Assembly: GCF_013368755.1 (NCBI RefSeq)
Contig: NC_049564.1
Coordinates: 3,480,001 to 3,544,000 of the forward strand
Source of the DNA: Talaromyces rugulosus
Taxonomy: Eukaryota; Ascomycota; Eurotiomycetes; Eurotiales; Trichocomaceae
DNA length: 64,000 nucleotides
Reading direction: 5' to 3'
The stretch's first letter is position 1, and each line of letters starts with the position of its first letter. This document shows, piece by piece, positions 45,113 through 56,016 of this stretch. Position numbers and translations under genes: made by a program. Below the pieces are notes generated by a model that did no database searches, was not told where the DNA came from, and saw only the letters and a list, made by a program, of their open reading frames with translations.

Positions 45113-46982
45113 ATGAGAGTCGTTGCTCTCCTTTCCCTTGTCGGCCACGCCGCGGCCATATGGCCTGCCCCTCAATCTTTCACCAACGGAAGCGCTGCTC
45201 TTTGGCTCGCAGAGGATTTTCGAGTTTCGTACAATAATCGGACCGTAGGTGTCCATGGGAAGCTATTTCCACTCTAAGGCTTTTTTGTTATTATTTTTTT
45301 ACCACAGAATCTAATGATCTCCAATCACAGCTCACGCAACGCATAGGCAGTACCAAATCAATCCCAACAGAGATCTCAAGTTTGGATATCGTCGAGGCTG
45401 CCGTGCAGAGGGCTCGGGAGTCTATATTCCAAAGCAGTATTGTTCCTTGGAAGTTCTACCCCCGTAATAAGCTGGACCAAATCGAGCCCTCCGCGACTGG
45501 CAACTCAAAAATTTATATACAGAAACTCCAAATCACCCAGACCACAATTGACAACAATTCAACATTCAAGCCTATCGCAGGTGAAGTGGATGAGGCTTAT
45601 AACTTGACAATAGGAACGGATGGAGCAGCAACCATCAAGGCAGTATCGTCTATTAGTGTTCTCCGTGCTCTGGAGACTTTCACCCAATTATTTTATTTGC
45701 ATTCGGGCGAGGGCACTGGCGTGTATACTAATCTCGCCCCGGTTAGTATTAGTGACTGGCCAAAGTTTAGCCATCGAGGCTTGAACTTGGATGTTTCCAG
45801 AAACTGGTTTCCAAAGGAGAACATCCTCCGGACCATTGATGCCCTTAGTTGGAACAAATTCAATCGTCTCCACATACATATAACCGATGCACAATCTTGG
45901 CCCCTAGATGTTCCTGCGCTGCCAGAGCTGTCTCAAAAGGGCGCCTATCGGAGCGGGTACTCCTACACGCCTCAAGATATCAAAGATATTCAGATCTACG
46001 GAATCTATCGTGGTATCGAAGTTATAATCGAGATTGATATGCCTGGCCACACAACATCTATTGGATTCTCACATCCAGACCTCATCACAACATTTCGTTA
46101 TCAGTCATGGCACGATTATTGCTCTGAACCGCCTTGCGGACAACTGAAGCTAAATTACACGCCGGTATACGACTTTGTCACCAAACTGTTTGATGATGTT
46201 CTGCCCAGGGTCTCCCCATATTCGGCATATTTCCATACTGGCGGGGACGAGATTAATACCAACGACTACCTTCTGGATGACACTGTCAACTCTAGTAGCG
46301 TCTCTGTCCTGACCCCCTTAATTCAAAAGTTTATCGATCACAGTCATGACTTGGTAAGGAAAGCAGGTCTAGTACCAATTGTCTGGGAGGAGTTGCTTAT
46401 CACCTGGAATCTTACCCTCGGCAAAGATGTTGTGGTTCAGACCTGGCTCGATGATGCATCTCTAAGCGAAGTAACCGGGCGGGGACACAAAGCTCTCTTT
46501 GGGGATTACGAGAACTGGGTTAGTGAACTGTCCCTGTGAATTGTTCGCCAATCACTGACTATCTCTAGTACCTCCCCTGTGGTTACGGACAATGGTTCAA
46601 CTTCAACAACACTGATGCCGCAATTCACTATCCATACACTGACTACTGTTCGCCGCTTAAGAACTGGCGAGTGATATATGAGTACGACCCAACTGCTTCT
46701 CTATCTGCTGATCAGTTAGCATTGGTCCTCGGGGGCGAGATTCATCTCTGGGCTGAGCGGAGCGATCCATCAAATATGGATCAAGTGATGTGGCCACGGG
46801 CAAGTGCCGCGGGAGAAGTACTGTGGTCTGGACGTCAAGATCCAAGCGGGCAGAATAGGAGCCAGATTGACGCAGCTGTGAGATTATCTGATCTGAGAGA
46901 GCGGATGCTGTTGCGGGGAGTCGGCTCTGAGCCGATTCAGATGGCATATTGCACACAGTATCAGGGAGATTGCACGTGGTGA
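45113..46982 (+). CDS. Secreted GH20 beta-N-acetylhexosaminidase
   Basis: This enzyme removes terminal GlcNAc/GalNAc from chitooligosaccharides and glycans by substrate-assisted catalysis. The model has exons 45113-45248, 45308-46518 and 46569-46982, 586 residues, normal for fungal enzymes. The signal peptide is MRVVALLSLVGHAAA. A GH20b-like N-terminal domain precedes the catalytic barrel. Motifs seen are FSHRGLNLDVSRNWFP, HIHITDAQSWPL, IEIDMPGHT and the catalytic Asp-Glu pair in HTGGDE (D359-E360), then VVQTWL and GEIHLWAE near the end. There are several N-glycosylation sequons. Intron 1 could instead run 45243-45330 (ACC then CTCACG), changing only a few residues. No lesion was seen, so it looks functional. 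It is convergent with the sulfatase gene. Confidence 0.92.
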
Positions 46983-47578
46983 GACTTCGAAAGCAAATTC
47001 TTCCAATCTAGTTTCCGGCGATCATCTATACCATTAAACTCCCACCCAAGTACATACATCTCCTGAAATAGATCAAATATTACTTGAAATATACGCAAAT
47101 AGCATAGGTTTTTTTTTTATAAAACCTTTTTGCACTATACTAGGAACGCCAGTAACATCGTAAAACCCACTAGCAATCGGTTCAAGAGGCTCCCTCATGT
47201 TCATATAATAACCGAGCGGAATAGACTGTATATCGAAATGAAATGGTTCACGAGGGGCTGTCCTCTCTTATACCTAGTTAGAAGGATATGTGATTGCCTA
47301 GAAAGGAGATGTTGAATGGAACAGTGGACTACCTCGGTGAAAAAAATGCATTGCAGATAATAGTAGCCTCCAAGAGCAGCTCAGGTTGTTAAAATGAATA
47401 CAAGGTATGTTGGTCCTAGAATGCCGTTGAAGGCTTTTGGATGCAGTAGTTAAGAGAAGGTAGGAGTTTGTTCTGTCTGTGGTCGGCACCAGGGTGACTG
47501 ATCCACCAGACAAAGTGCAAGCTATGATAGTCTGTGAAGCAATTCTAATTTTTAATGCGTGAAGCAAAATCAGCTAGT
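46983..47578. other. Intergenic region between convergent GH20 and sulfatase genes
   Basis: This holds the two 3' ends. An AT-rich stretch with a T run at 47109-47118 may serve 3' processing. No gene or repeat was seen. Confidence 0.5.
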
Positions 47579-49138
47579 CTATTGGATTGTAAGTTTCTCA
47601 TGAGCCGTTTCATCCCCGATTTCTGCCATCTTCCTCTCTAATAGCCTCGTCATTTCGACCACAACATCCTTATACTTCGGATCTGAATAGCAATTAAACA
47701 ACTCGAGCGGATCCTCCTGACAGTCAAACAATTCCCACTCCCGACAATCCTCACCTCCTGGCCGGGCCCCATCGACGAGCAAATCGTCATTGTACCAATA
47801 AATCAATTTGTACCGATGATTTCGCACTCCATAGTGGGCATACGCTTCATGCTCAGCATCATTATGCATCCAGTACCGGTGGTAAGCCAGCTGATCCCAA
47901 TCGGCGGGGCAGATGCCCTGTAGAATTGAGCGAAACGTCTGACCCTGCATACAAGTCGGCGTGGTTACACCGGCAAAGTCCAAAAACGTGGGCGCAAAAT
48001 CCACGTTGCAGACAATGTCACTGCAAACCGAGCCAGCCCTGATTTCCCTGGGATAGCGAACCATCAACGGCATCTGGAAACTTTCTTCGTAAATGAACCG
48101 CTTGTCAAACCATCCATGCTCACCAAGAAAGAACCCTTGATCCGATGTATAGACGAGAATAGTGTTCTCTGCTAATTGGGGATCGGAATCCAGCAGCTCG
48201 AAGATTCGGCCGACATTGTCATCAATGCTCTGAACGGTACGGAGATAGCGTTGCATGTAACGCTGGAACTTGAACTCGGCCAGTTCCTCTTTGCTATGAA
48301 AGCGGAAGACAGTGCCATCCTCGTTGTCAATGAGCTTCATCATTCGAACTTCTTCGTCCGTGGAAGGGGCGGGAATTTTCCGCTGTCCACTAGACACCTT
48401 CTCCCCGACTTTTCTTCGATCACCGTCGGGCTGCGCGAGACCAAGGTCCTTGTATGTCAAGTCTTCGGCAACTCGCATCTTGGCAATGGCGGCAGCCTTC
48501 GCTCGATTCTTGTATTCATCCGAAAAGGTGTCAGGTAGCCGGATAGGATCTTGATACAGATCCTTGTGCTTCTCGTGGTAGTCCCAGCTCCGATGCGGTG
48601 CCTTGTGGTGGCACATGATGAAAAACGGCTCAGATTGGTCTCGCTGCTTGATAAAATCGATAGTCATATCTGTTATGATGTCCGTCGCGTATCCTTCTAT
48701 GACGCGAGTACCGTCGGGACCGATGAATTCGGGGTCGTGGTATTCGCCTTGGCCCGGCAGGATGGACCAAAAGTCAAAGCCCGTGGGCTCATGTAATTTC
48801 CCTTCCCCCAGATGCCACTTTCCGATCATGGCGGTTTTGTATCCACCACTTCTGAGCTGTTTCGCGACGTTCGGAGTGTGTCGCTGGATTTTCGAATGAA
48901 GGGACATGACACCGTTTACATGGTTGTGCGTGCCAGTCAAAATGGCTGCTCGTGATGGCGTGCAGATACTGTTTGTGACATAGCAGTGGTCGAAGAGCAT
49001 GCCCTCGTGGGCGATCCGATCGATGTTTGGCGTCTTGTTAATCCCGGCGCCGTAGCAGGAAATGGCTTTTGAGGCATGGTCGTCCGCCATAATGAAGATG
49101 ATGTTGGGTCGCGAAGACCCTTTTACATTAGTGGCCAT
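47579..49138 (-). CDS. Cys-type sulfatase (S1 family), intronless
   Basis: This 519-residue enzyme hydrolyses sulfate esters. Motifs are MADDH with the calcium-binding D19-D20, the activation motif CTPSR with C59 (to be converted to formylglycine), GKWHLG (K107, H109), PHRSW, and TSDQGFFLGEHGWFDKR with a metal Asp. The SDQGF...LGEHGWFDKR block resembles sulfatases acting on N-acetylglucosamine 6-sulfate and mucin-type glycans rather than choline sulfatase, but the substrate cannot be assigned by eye. No signal peptide is visible, so it may act inside the cell. It shares a 562-bp divergent promoter with the tandem-Zn2Cys6 regulator and lies 0.6 kb from the hexosaminidase. Confidence 0.9.
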   Translation of the reverse strand: MATNVKGSSRPNIIFIMADDHASKAISCYGAGINKTPNIDRIAHEGMLFDHCYVTNSICTPSRAAILTGTHNHVNGVMSLHSKIQRHTPNVAKQLRSGGYKTAMIGKWHLGEGKLHEPTGFDFWSILPGQGEYHDPEFIGPDGTRVIEGYATDIITDMTIDFIKQRDQSEPFFIMCHHKAPHRSWDYHEKHKDLYQDPIRLPDTFSDEYKNRAKAAAIAKMRVAEDLTYKDLGLAQPDGDRRKVGEKVSSGQRKIPAPSTDEEVRMMKLIDNEDGTVFRFHSKEELAEFKFQRYMQRYLRTVQSIDDNVGRIFELLDSDPQLAENTILVYTSDQGFFLGEHGWFDKRFIYEESFQMPLMVRYPREIRAGSVCSDIVCNVDFAPTFLDFAGVTTPTCMQGQTFRSILQGICPADWDQLAYHRYWMHNDAEHEAYAHYGVRNHRYKLIYWYNDDLLVDGARPGGEDCREWELFDCQEDPLELFNCYSDPKYKDVVVEMTRLLERKMAEIGDETAHEKLTIQ

Positions 49139-49700
49139 GTTGTGATCTGAATAACAGCAGAAGGGTTGTTGACAGTCGTCGAAAAACGAAGCTGGTGCAA
49201 TTCCATTCGCAATATTTGCAATGATATTTTAACTGGGCGGTATCTTATGGTCCCCTCTTGGATTACGGTGCCCATACTCCGACTGTCCAACGGTTGGATC
49301 ACTGAGTTTGGCTAGATAAAACATTTCCCCCTTTTAGGTTGGTTAATTTTACTAGATGACGTTGTGATGTTACTAAGTAGGACGGCTATCGGATGGACTA
49401 GCCGCATTCGGGGGGCCTTCGGATGTCGGCGCTTTTTCCCTCACGTGGCTTAGTCTCCCGCTAGTCAATAGACAGCCTCATCTTCCATCTTAGTTACAAC
49501 TATGTACTCCGTACTGTTGTCCACTTTTTCAACACCCCGTTCTACTCGTGGGCCCGCCAATATCATAATTACCTATTAGCTATTACAAATCGTTGAACAC
49601 AGCGCGGTTGGACGTGATTGACCCCCGCCTAATCCAACATATCTTGTCTTGATTGGGAAGACATGTCTAACCTCCTCAGCAGAAGATTTCTGCCTACGAG
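49139..49700. promoter_or_regulatory. Bidirectional promoter between sulfatase and transcription factor
   Basis: This is non-coding DNA upstream of both genes. It contains CGG-N10-CCG at 49266-49281 and, next to it, a 13-bp perfect palindrome TCCAACGGTTGGA at 49286-49298. Either could be an operator for the adjacent regulator; this is inference. Confidence 0.5.
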
Positions 49701-51646
49701 ATGCCGCCAGCTGACCCATCAATATCACCCTATTTGTCTGTTTTCAGATCGCGGACTCCTCGAGTGAAAGTCTGCCGGCAGTGCCGAGCTCGCAAGGTTA
49801 CCTACCCACCCATTCTGATTAATATGATGGAACCGACCGCTAATATGTGTAGGTTCGTTGCGATGGTAAAATCTCTTCTTGCCACAACTGCGAGCGCCTA
49901 GGCTTCCGGTGTTCCTTTGCTGCGCCTGGCGAACCGCCCCAAGTGGCTGCTGATACAATAAGACCAGGCCGGCTACGAGGCCAAAACCCCTGTTCACAGT
50001 GTCGAAGGCGGAAGATCCGCTGCTCCAATACGCACCCGAAATGCGCCAACTGCACCAAACACGACCGGTCATGTTCGTATTTTACATCCAGGCAATGTGA
50101 CCGAATTTCAGAGAGTGATGGAGAACACAATCTAGCGACTGTGTCATCCCCGGAAGATCACATGTCCCTTCCTGCTACTACTCCACCGGAATCAGTGTTG
50201 CTTGAGGGCAGCAGTAAAGAGAGGGCCGCGGGTGATCCGTCTCATGAAATAGCGACAGAACTAATACGCAATTTCTTCAAGTATCTCTATCCAGTGCCTT
50301 CTTATGCGTTTTTGCATCCTTCTACGACCTTGGCTAAATACCAGAAGGGCACATTAGAGCGACCGCTGGTTCTAGCCATTTGTGCCTTGACCTCTTTCCA
50401 CGTCGCTGGCCCCAGTTATTTGGCTGTCGGTCGGGAGAAGAGTGATGAATGGGTTTCGAACGCGGAAGAGACCATCTGGAGACGCGTGGAGCACCCATCA
50501 ATGCCTCGTTTGCAGGCTCTGTTACTGATTATCGGCTATCGAATGGCGACGGGGGGATATGAAAAGGCATTCATGTTGACTGCAATAGCAGCCCGCGCGG
50601 CATCTGCCATGGGTCTAAATCATGAGCACATGGACTTGGACCCGATTTCGGGAGAGACCAGGCGCCGCACCATATGGTGCTTCAAATTACTAGAGTCATA
50701 TTTCTCCATCGGACTGACAGAATTTGAACTTTGTTCATTCGAGTGCATCTACCTACACCCGCCCTCAAACGAAGACTCTTTTGGTTTGCTATGTCCACCC
50801 GGCACGGAAGATTTTGCCATCCATATATTAAGAGATCAGAACGAACAGGGGTCGTTGAATGTGTGCATCTGTTTGGCATCCATTCGCAGGGATATTATGA
50901 AACTGACCCGGGAGCTTGCTGTTTGCACCGAGCCTTATTTGCACCTCAAAGCTGTGACTGGGGGTCTCGAGAAAGCTCTCTTGGAACTTAAAAAAGAGAT
51001 GCCAAACCAAGCAGCGATCCCAGAGGCAGATCTGAAGAATTTAATTCAGAGCCCTTGGCTACCACGTCACATTATGATGGTTACCTTATGGCATGGGTGT
51101 TATTTTGACCTATATCGTATTTTCCTCCCTGGGTACCCTGAAGCTCCGCCTGACGTGGTGGTGAGCACCATTGACGCGAACTTTGTTCAGACAGCGAAAA
51201 GGGCATGTATTGAACATGCGGTGGCAGCTGTCACCTTGTTTTGCGACTTAGACCAGACCTGCACCGAGCCACGGCTACTTGAACTGGCTACCGGGGTGTG
51301 CGTTTACCATGCCATTCGATTGATCCTGTTTACAGCGCATTCCTCGACTGAACCAGATATTATTGATATCGAGTTTGCTGTGCGTCGAGCGGAGGTATGC
51401 CTGGCAGCTATCAAGCGGTTTTTCCATGGGCTAGCCTTGGCACAGCCGATCCTCAACGACATTGCGCGATTGATCGAAGCATGCTCATCAAGTGATTCCC
51501 CCACAGATAGCCTTTCCGTATTCCACCAAGTTAATCATGGCCGGAAGTCTGACGCACGGGTTTTGTCCGCAGCGCAGCCTCGCCAACGCTTGGCTGTCCA
51601 CAGTGTCTTACAACAGGCAAGGTTCCACACGGAGGAGCCCCTCTGA
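49701..51646 (+). CDS. Transcription factor with two tandem Zn2Cys6 clusters
   Basis: Exons 49701-49796 and 49853-51646 give 629 residues. The 56-bp intron splits the first cluster between RARK and VRCD, a common intron position in such genes. Cluster 1 is C25-C28-C35-C42-C45-C52 and cluster 2 is C79-C82-C89-C96-C99-C106. Both have exactly CX2CX6CX6CX2CX6C spacing with the basic RARK/RRRK loop. Without splicing, only the second cluster would be seen. The rest (about residues 155-480) fits the fungal-specific transcription factor domain (TLERPLVLAICALTSFHVAG, RRRTIWCFKLLESYFSIG). The ATG at 49701 is the first in frame; a TCTGTTTTCAG just downstream looks like a splice acceptor, so an upstream exon is possible. 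It is likely a local, pathway-specific regulator. Confidence 0.88.
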
Positions 51647-52637
51647 TGGAGAAGTAACTATCTTTCGTGTGTGTGTCTTGTATTACTCATCTCCAAGCAA
51701 GTATAATAGCTTTCACTAAGTCGTGAATAATTCCCATTTCATTCATTATTTCTGCGTTACAATCTCCATGCTAGACGGGTCATGTGACAGTCCTGATCCA
51801 TGGGACAAAGGTGCGGGTGCCTGAGGCTACAATATAGACTTTTCGTGGACTATTCCAGTAAATAGCCCTAGGGAGTACTTAGTTAGGAATAATCTTATAA
51901 TAAAGCTAAGAAATTATTATATCCGCACTTCATAATCCCAGTTTCCAGTCCTTTTAATCTGTACTCTAAACTGCTCCGTGGGATATGATTTTCTGATCCC
52001 ACAGCTTGACTAGGGAAACAGCTGCTTTGAATCCCCAGTCCGTGCTCTAACCCAATTCAAATCTAGATATTATTTTTAATAAACCATGACGATAAGCTTC
52101 TGTATCATGGTACTTACTAGCACCAAAAGTATCAGCTCGGTAGTGAAGGTCACTACGGGCGACGTACAGGGACAACCACGAAACGAAGAGGGAAATCTTT
52201 CGTTTTTAGGGATTCCTTTAGCAGCGCCACCAAGGACTCGTTATACAGTAGACTAAACATAGTATATATTTACTGAATCAAATGTTATGTATGCACCAGC
52301 CACTTTGCTAGATCGAGAAGTAACGATGTCACGATGATGCGATTTTGGGTGGAACCATGGAAAAGGGAGCGACGGACATAGATAGCCTCAGATTATCCTT
52401 TTCTTTCCCTCTATATCGAAATATTTTGTATGTGAATCACTCTTGAAGTAGGCGACTAGATTTAGCCCGGGACATAGACTTATTTGTTCAACTAGTGAAA
52501 GGTAGAAATGGCAACCTAGATTTTGAAATGTATTAATTGAGTTTTTGAATTTCGATCTTTCAACGTTAGATATAAATTAACAATACACATCCTAAATATT
52601 CACAAGAAAAAAACTTTCAGAAATATAGTCGATTGAC
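51647..52637. other. Intergenic region with a carboxylesterase relic
   Basis: This lies between the regulator and the alcohol dehydrogenase. Apart from the relic at 52107-52380, no gene is supported. The DNA near 52400-52620 is AT-rich and probably serves as the 3' flank of the dehydrogenase. Confidence 0.5.
52107..52380 (+). pseudogene. Type-B carboxylesterase N-terminal relic
   Basis: From ATG 52107 a 49-codon frame reads VVKVTTGDVQGQ ... NLSFLGIPLAAPP, the start of the type-B carboxylesterase/lipase fold (normally VxGxxxG ... FLGIPYAxPP). It stops at 52254-52256. About 70 bp on, a RFWVEPWKRERRT segment in another frame resembles the next conserved block (RF..PxPW...R.AT). The remaining 450 or so residues, including the GESAG nucleophile region, are absent. 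It is a dead remnant. It may once have belonged to either neighbouring gene group. Confidence 0.6.
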
Positions 52638-54052
52638 TTATTTCCAAAGTAGAACTGGTTTGATAGTACTACCAGCTTTCATATCACTAATAGCAGCTTC
52701 GAAGTTTTCGACCTGAAGATCCTTTAGCTATTATTGAAAGGGTAAAACTCATTGATTTGGTGCGTTTACCTTGTATGTTTTCACCAGCCGGTCAATAGGG
52801 AATATACCAGACTTAAACCACCTTATCATCTGAGGAATATGCTATGAGATCGTTAACTGGAGGCGCTTCAGTTCACGCTTGATAATCATACCTTCCCTGG
52901 AATTGCATCACCCTCCATGCTTCCAACGAGAGATTTTCCAGACTTGATAAAACCCACTAAATTCCCGATGTTGAACTCCGCATCTAAGGGTGGAGTACCC
53001 AAAAGAATCATTTTACCATTATCTGCAGTGAAATCCAGACCATCCTTACATAAGGCCGGAGAACCAGTAGTGTCAACTGTAATTGTTGGACCATTACCAT
53101 TGGTGATTGTCTGTATCTCCGCAGCAAGGTCAACAGAGTCAATAGATGTATTTATCACATGGGTAGCTCCTAGCTCTCTTGCCATCTGTAGCCTTGTCTC
53201 ATGCAGATCAACTGCAATTATGGGCGAGCATCTGCAGATCTTAGCAGCCTAGATATAAATCGGCTATTAGTTGACGTGATATAGAAAAATTTTTGGGTAA
53301 ACGTTATTTTCAACCGGGGAGGATTTGCAGTAACTGACCATAATAGCCGATAGACCAACCGCACCAACACCCATGATAACCACAGAGTCTTCTTTTCTAG
53401 CGCCTGCCAACTTGGTAATAGTAGCAGAACCAGCCTGAAAGCTACATCCCATTGCAGCATAAGCATGCATATCACGCTCCTCAGTAATCAAGTGAGAAAT
53501 ATTCACAACTGAACTCTCAGGAACATTCGAATGATTTGCAAAGCTTGACTGGCCAAAAAAGTAGCCAGGAAGATCCTGTCCGCCAGACATCTGATAAGCA
53601 ATCGTCGCCCCATAATTTTCGACCGCAAAATTGGTGCAGTAACCTGGATGCGAATTTGAACATGGCTGGCATTTTCTACATGACGCAAATGATAAGCTCA
53701 CCGCATCACCTACCGCAGCAATGCGTACGTTTTGTCCAACAGCACGTACCCAGCCAACTCCTAAATAAATTATCACTTAAGCTGAAGTAAAGATTCGGAC
53801 TACCAATCACCACGGCGAAATATAGATAGAATTACTAGAGCTGTGCTTACCCTCGTGGCCAAGCACTCTTGGAAATGGGCCAAGAATGCCTTCATAGGTC
53901 TCGGCAAAGAAAAGATCAGTGCCACAAATGCCGGAAGCGACCATTTCAATAAAAAGTTCATTCGGCTGTGTTTCTCGGAGAAATACAGACTCCAGTTGGA
54001 ATTTAGCTTCGCCATTTTTCGGGCTGTAGCTAACGATTGCCCGCGTCTTCAT
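52638..54052 (-). CDS. Zinc-dependent medium-chain alcohol dehydrogenase (aryl-alcohol type)
   Basis: This enzyme oxidises alcohols or reduces aldehydes with NAD(P). Five exons, 54052-53851, 53760-53339, 53248-52892, 52841-52770 and 52727-52638, give 380 residues. Introns are 41-90 bp, and frames join at every junction. Catalytic zinc ligands are C43 (GICGTDL) and H66-E67 (GHEG). The structural zinc site C95, C98, C101 and C109 has canonical spacing. The nucleotide-binding GVGAVG is at 198-203. I start at MKTRAIVSYSP (54052) because it matches the usual N-terminus; the frame is open further upstream. It lies 2 kb from the P450 gene and could oxidise a terpene alcohol, but this is inference. 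Confidence 0.9.
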
Positions 54053-56016
54053 TTCATTCAATTTCGCTATCTCAAGCCCAGAAATGATCGTAGTGATGAT
54101 GAGAAGACCGATGGGAGACAAGAAGGATAAAATATTTGTTACTGGCAGATCCGACAGAGTAAATGTACTTGGAAGCATAATTTAGCTGAATTGCATTGAT
54201 TTAGTTGTTGGAAATTTCAAGTATGTTGTAAATAGTCGATGGGGTAATACTAGCGTGGTAATTACTAGTGCTTTTCATGAGAAAGATTCAAAGCCACTAT
54301 GTGTTTTTTGATCCACATTGAGTTGGTTGGGACTAGGTACAAGTGGCATTTCGTGGCCCACCCTGTCCTATATCTGGGACTTGCTATAGCAACTGGAACA
54401 AAGTTTGAAGCCAGAATCTGTCAAACGAGCCGCAATTGCGTTAGTCAGACATTACTTGAAATTGCTGTCCATCAATGTTCTTTTCTTATTACTGAAAAGG
54501 CCCGTGCTATTTTATTAAGGGGAAATTTCCTCAATATTGAATATTTTAAGCCCTCGCTCTCCAGCACTCTTTGATTTGATTGGTTGATGCGTTTTCCAGT
54601 GGTTCACCATCCAATGCCCGCGTCCCCCTTACAAAATCAAACAAAACTTTCACTTTCAAAGTATTATAAAATCCACGTAATTATTTTATACAGTAAATTT
54701 CCCGCAAAAAACGCGAGTCAGGTGGGGACTCGCGTTGGCTGTGAACCACTGTCTGTTGGAGTTGAATTTCGTCGCGGCATATTAGATATTTAGATTAGAC
54801 CTTACAGTGTCGACACTGGTCTTAGTGTGCTGGGTGGGTTACCTGAAACCTCATACAAAATGGACATTTTTTAAGGACTGGAGATCTCAACGTTCTATTA
54901 AGCAGCCTTATGTATAGTTTCAATATTATATAAAATATAGTATAAATAACCAATCCATAAGATATTAACCTCTGTAAAGCTATATTAAAGAAAATTATAC
55001 CTATATTAATAAAATACAGAACTAAAATACAACTATGACTTTCTAAAAAACTATAATTATTATTTAAGTTTAGAATAATATATTAGACTTTAAAATAAAA
55101 TTTTTTAATAAAACTTTGAGACTTGTGTCCTAAAAAGTGGCTATTTTATATGGAATTACAGGTAGCCCGGCACGCGTGTGGGTTATTAACTTATTCCATA
55201 AATCTCCAGGATGAGCTATTGACTCATAGGAAAGCAATTGCAATGTACTACTAATGTTCAGGTCCCATATTCTGAGCATTCATGAGTCAAGATGCCAACA
55301 CTAAGGGTTAGTTACTAACTTATGTTGAACTGTGTGAGTTTGGTTTTTATTTCTAACAATAATAATAATGGAGCTGATAACACTCATAGAAAAGAATATT
55401 ATGTCAAGACTATTGTCTACTGGCTGTACTTGTGAGGTCCATATACTGGCCCCACTCACAAACACAAAAATCAATGTACACACAGCGAGATCAGTTTCCA
55501 TATTGTCTCTGCATACTTTATGCTGGTACCGATAGAACTTGAACATATTCATTATCACAGAACATATTCTAAATCAAAGGCTTGTTTATATCTGTTTTGG
55601 TCTGTGACTGCCTCTTTTGATTCAATTGTTTCTATAGGAGAATCTTCAAGATTCAGCGATATTTAGTAGTCTTCATTGCTATGGCTGACATTGGCCACTC
55701 ATCCCGATGTTTCAAGTTTAATAGAGTCTATCGGATTTTTTTACAACTAATTTAATTAGAGGTCATCTATTCTCTGATTTGGTGCATGGGGATCAGCTAT
55801 AAATAATGAATTACTGAGGCAAGATATGTCGCTCATATAATCCAGCAACATTTAGACCGACCGTGTATGAATTGAAAAATCTAAGAGGCAGTAAGTATAA
55901 TGTGAGGCCTACATATCTCGAATACACATGAGCAGTTTGCAAGTATTACTGCATATCTCTCCTAGATAAGAATTCACCCTTGTCTCCTAGGCTACTCGAT
56001 AGCCCATCCTGATTAT
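54053..56016. other. Intergenic region with a MITE-like element
   Basis: This holds the upstream region of the dehydrogenase and the 3' flank of the P450. A MITE-like element lies at 54856-55148. Open frames such as 54299-54574 show no family features. Nothing else was recognised. Confidence 0.5.
54856..55148. mobile_element. MITE-like element with TA flanks
   Basis: This 293-bp element has imperfect inverted ends of about 35-40 bp (CAAAATGGACATTTTTTAAG against TAAAATAGCCACTTTTTAGG) running towards GAGATCTCAACGTT/AAGTCTCAAAGTT. TA dinucleotides sit outside both ends. The interior is almost pure AT, as after RIP. The TA flank suggests a Tc1/mariner derivative; no transposase is present. Confidence 0.55.

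Noticed and set aside
49943..51646. Single-exon, single-cluster Zn2Cys6 gene starting at 49943
   Set aside because: The codon at 49943 is GTG (Val) in the middle of an open frame that, after splicing 49797-49852, extends back to ATG 49701 and completes a first zinc cluster.
54299..54574. 91-codon open frame between dehydrogenase and P450
   Set aside because: No recognisable motif, no splice extension and unremarkable composition; judged to be chance.
55301..55558. 85-codon minus-strand frame with a hydrophobic stretch
   Set aside because: The composition looks like random AT-rich DNA, and no neighbour or family supports it.
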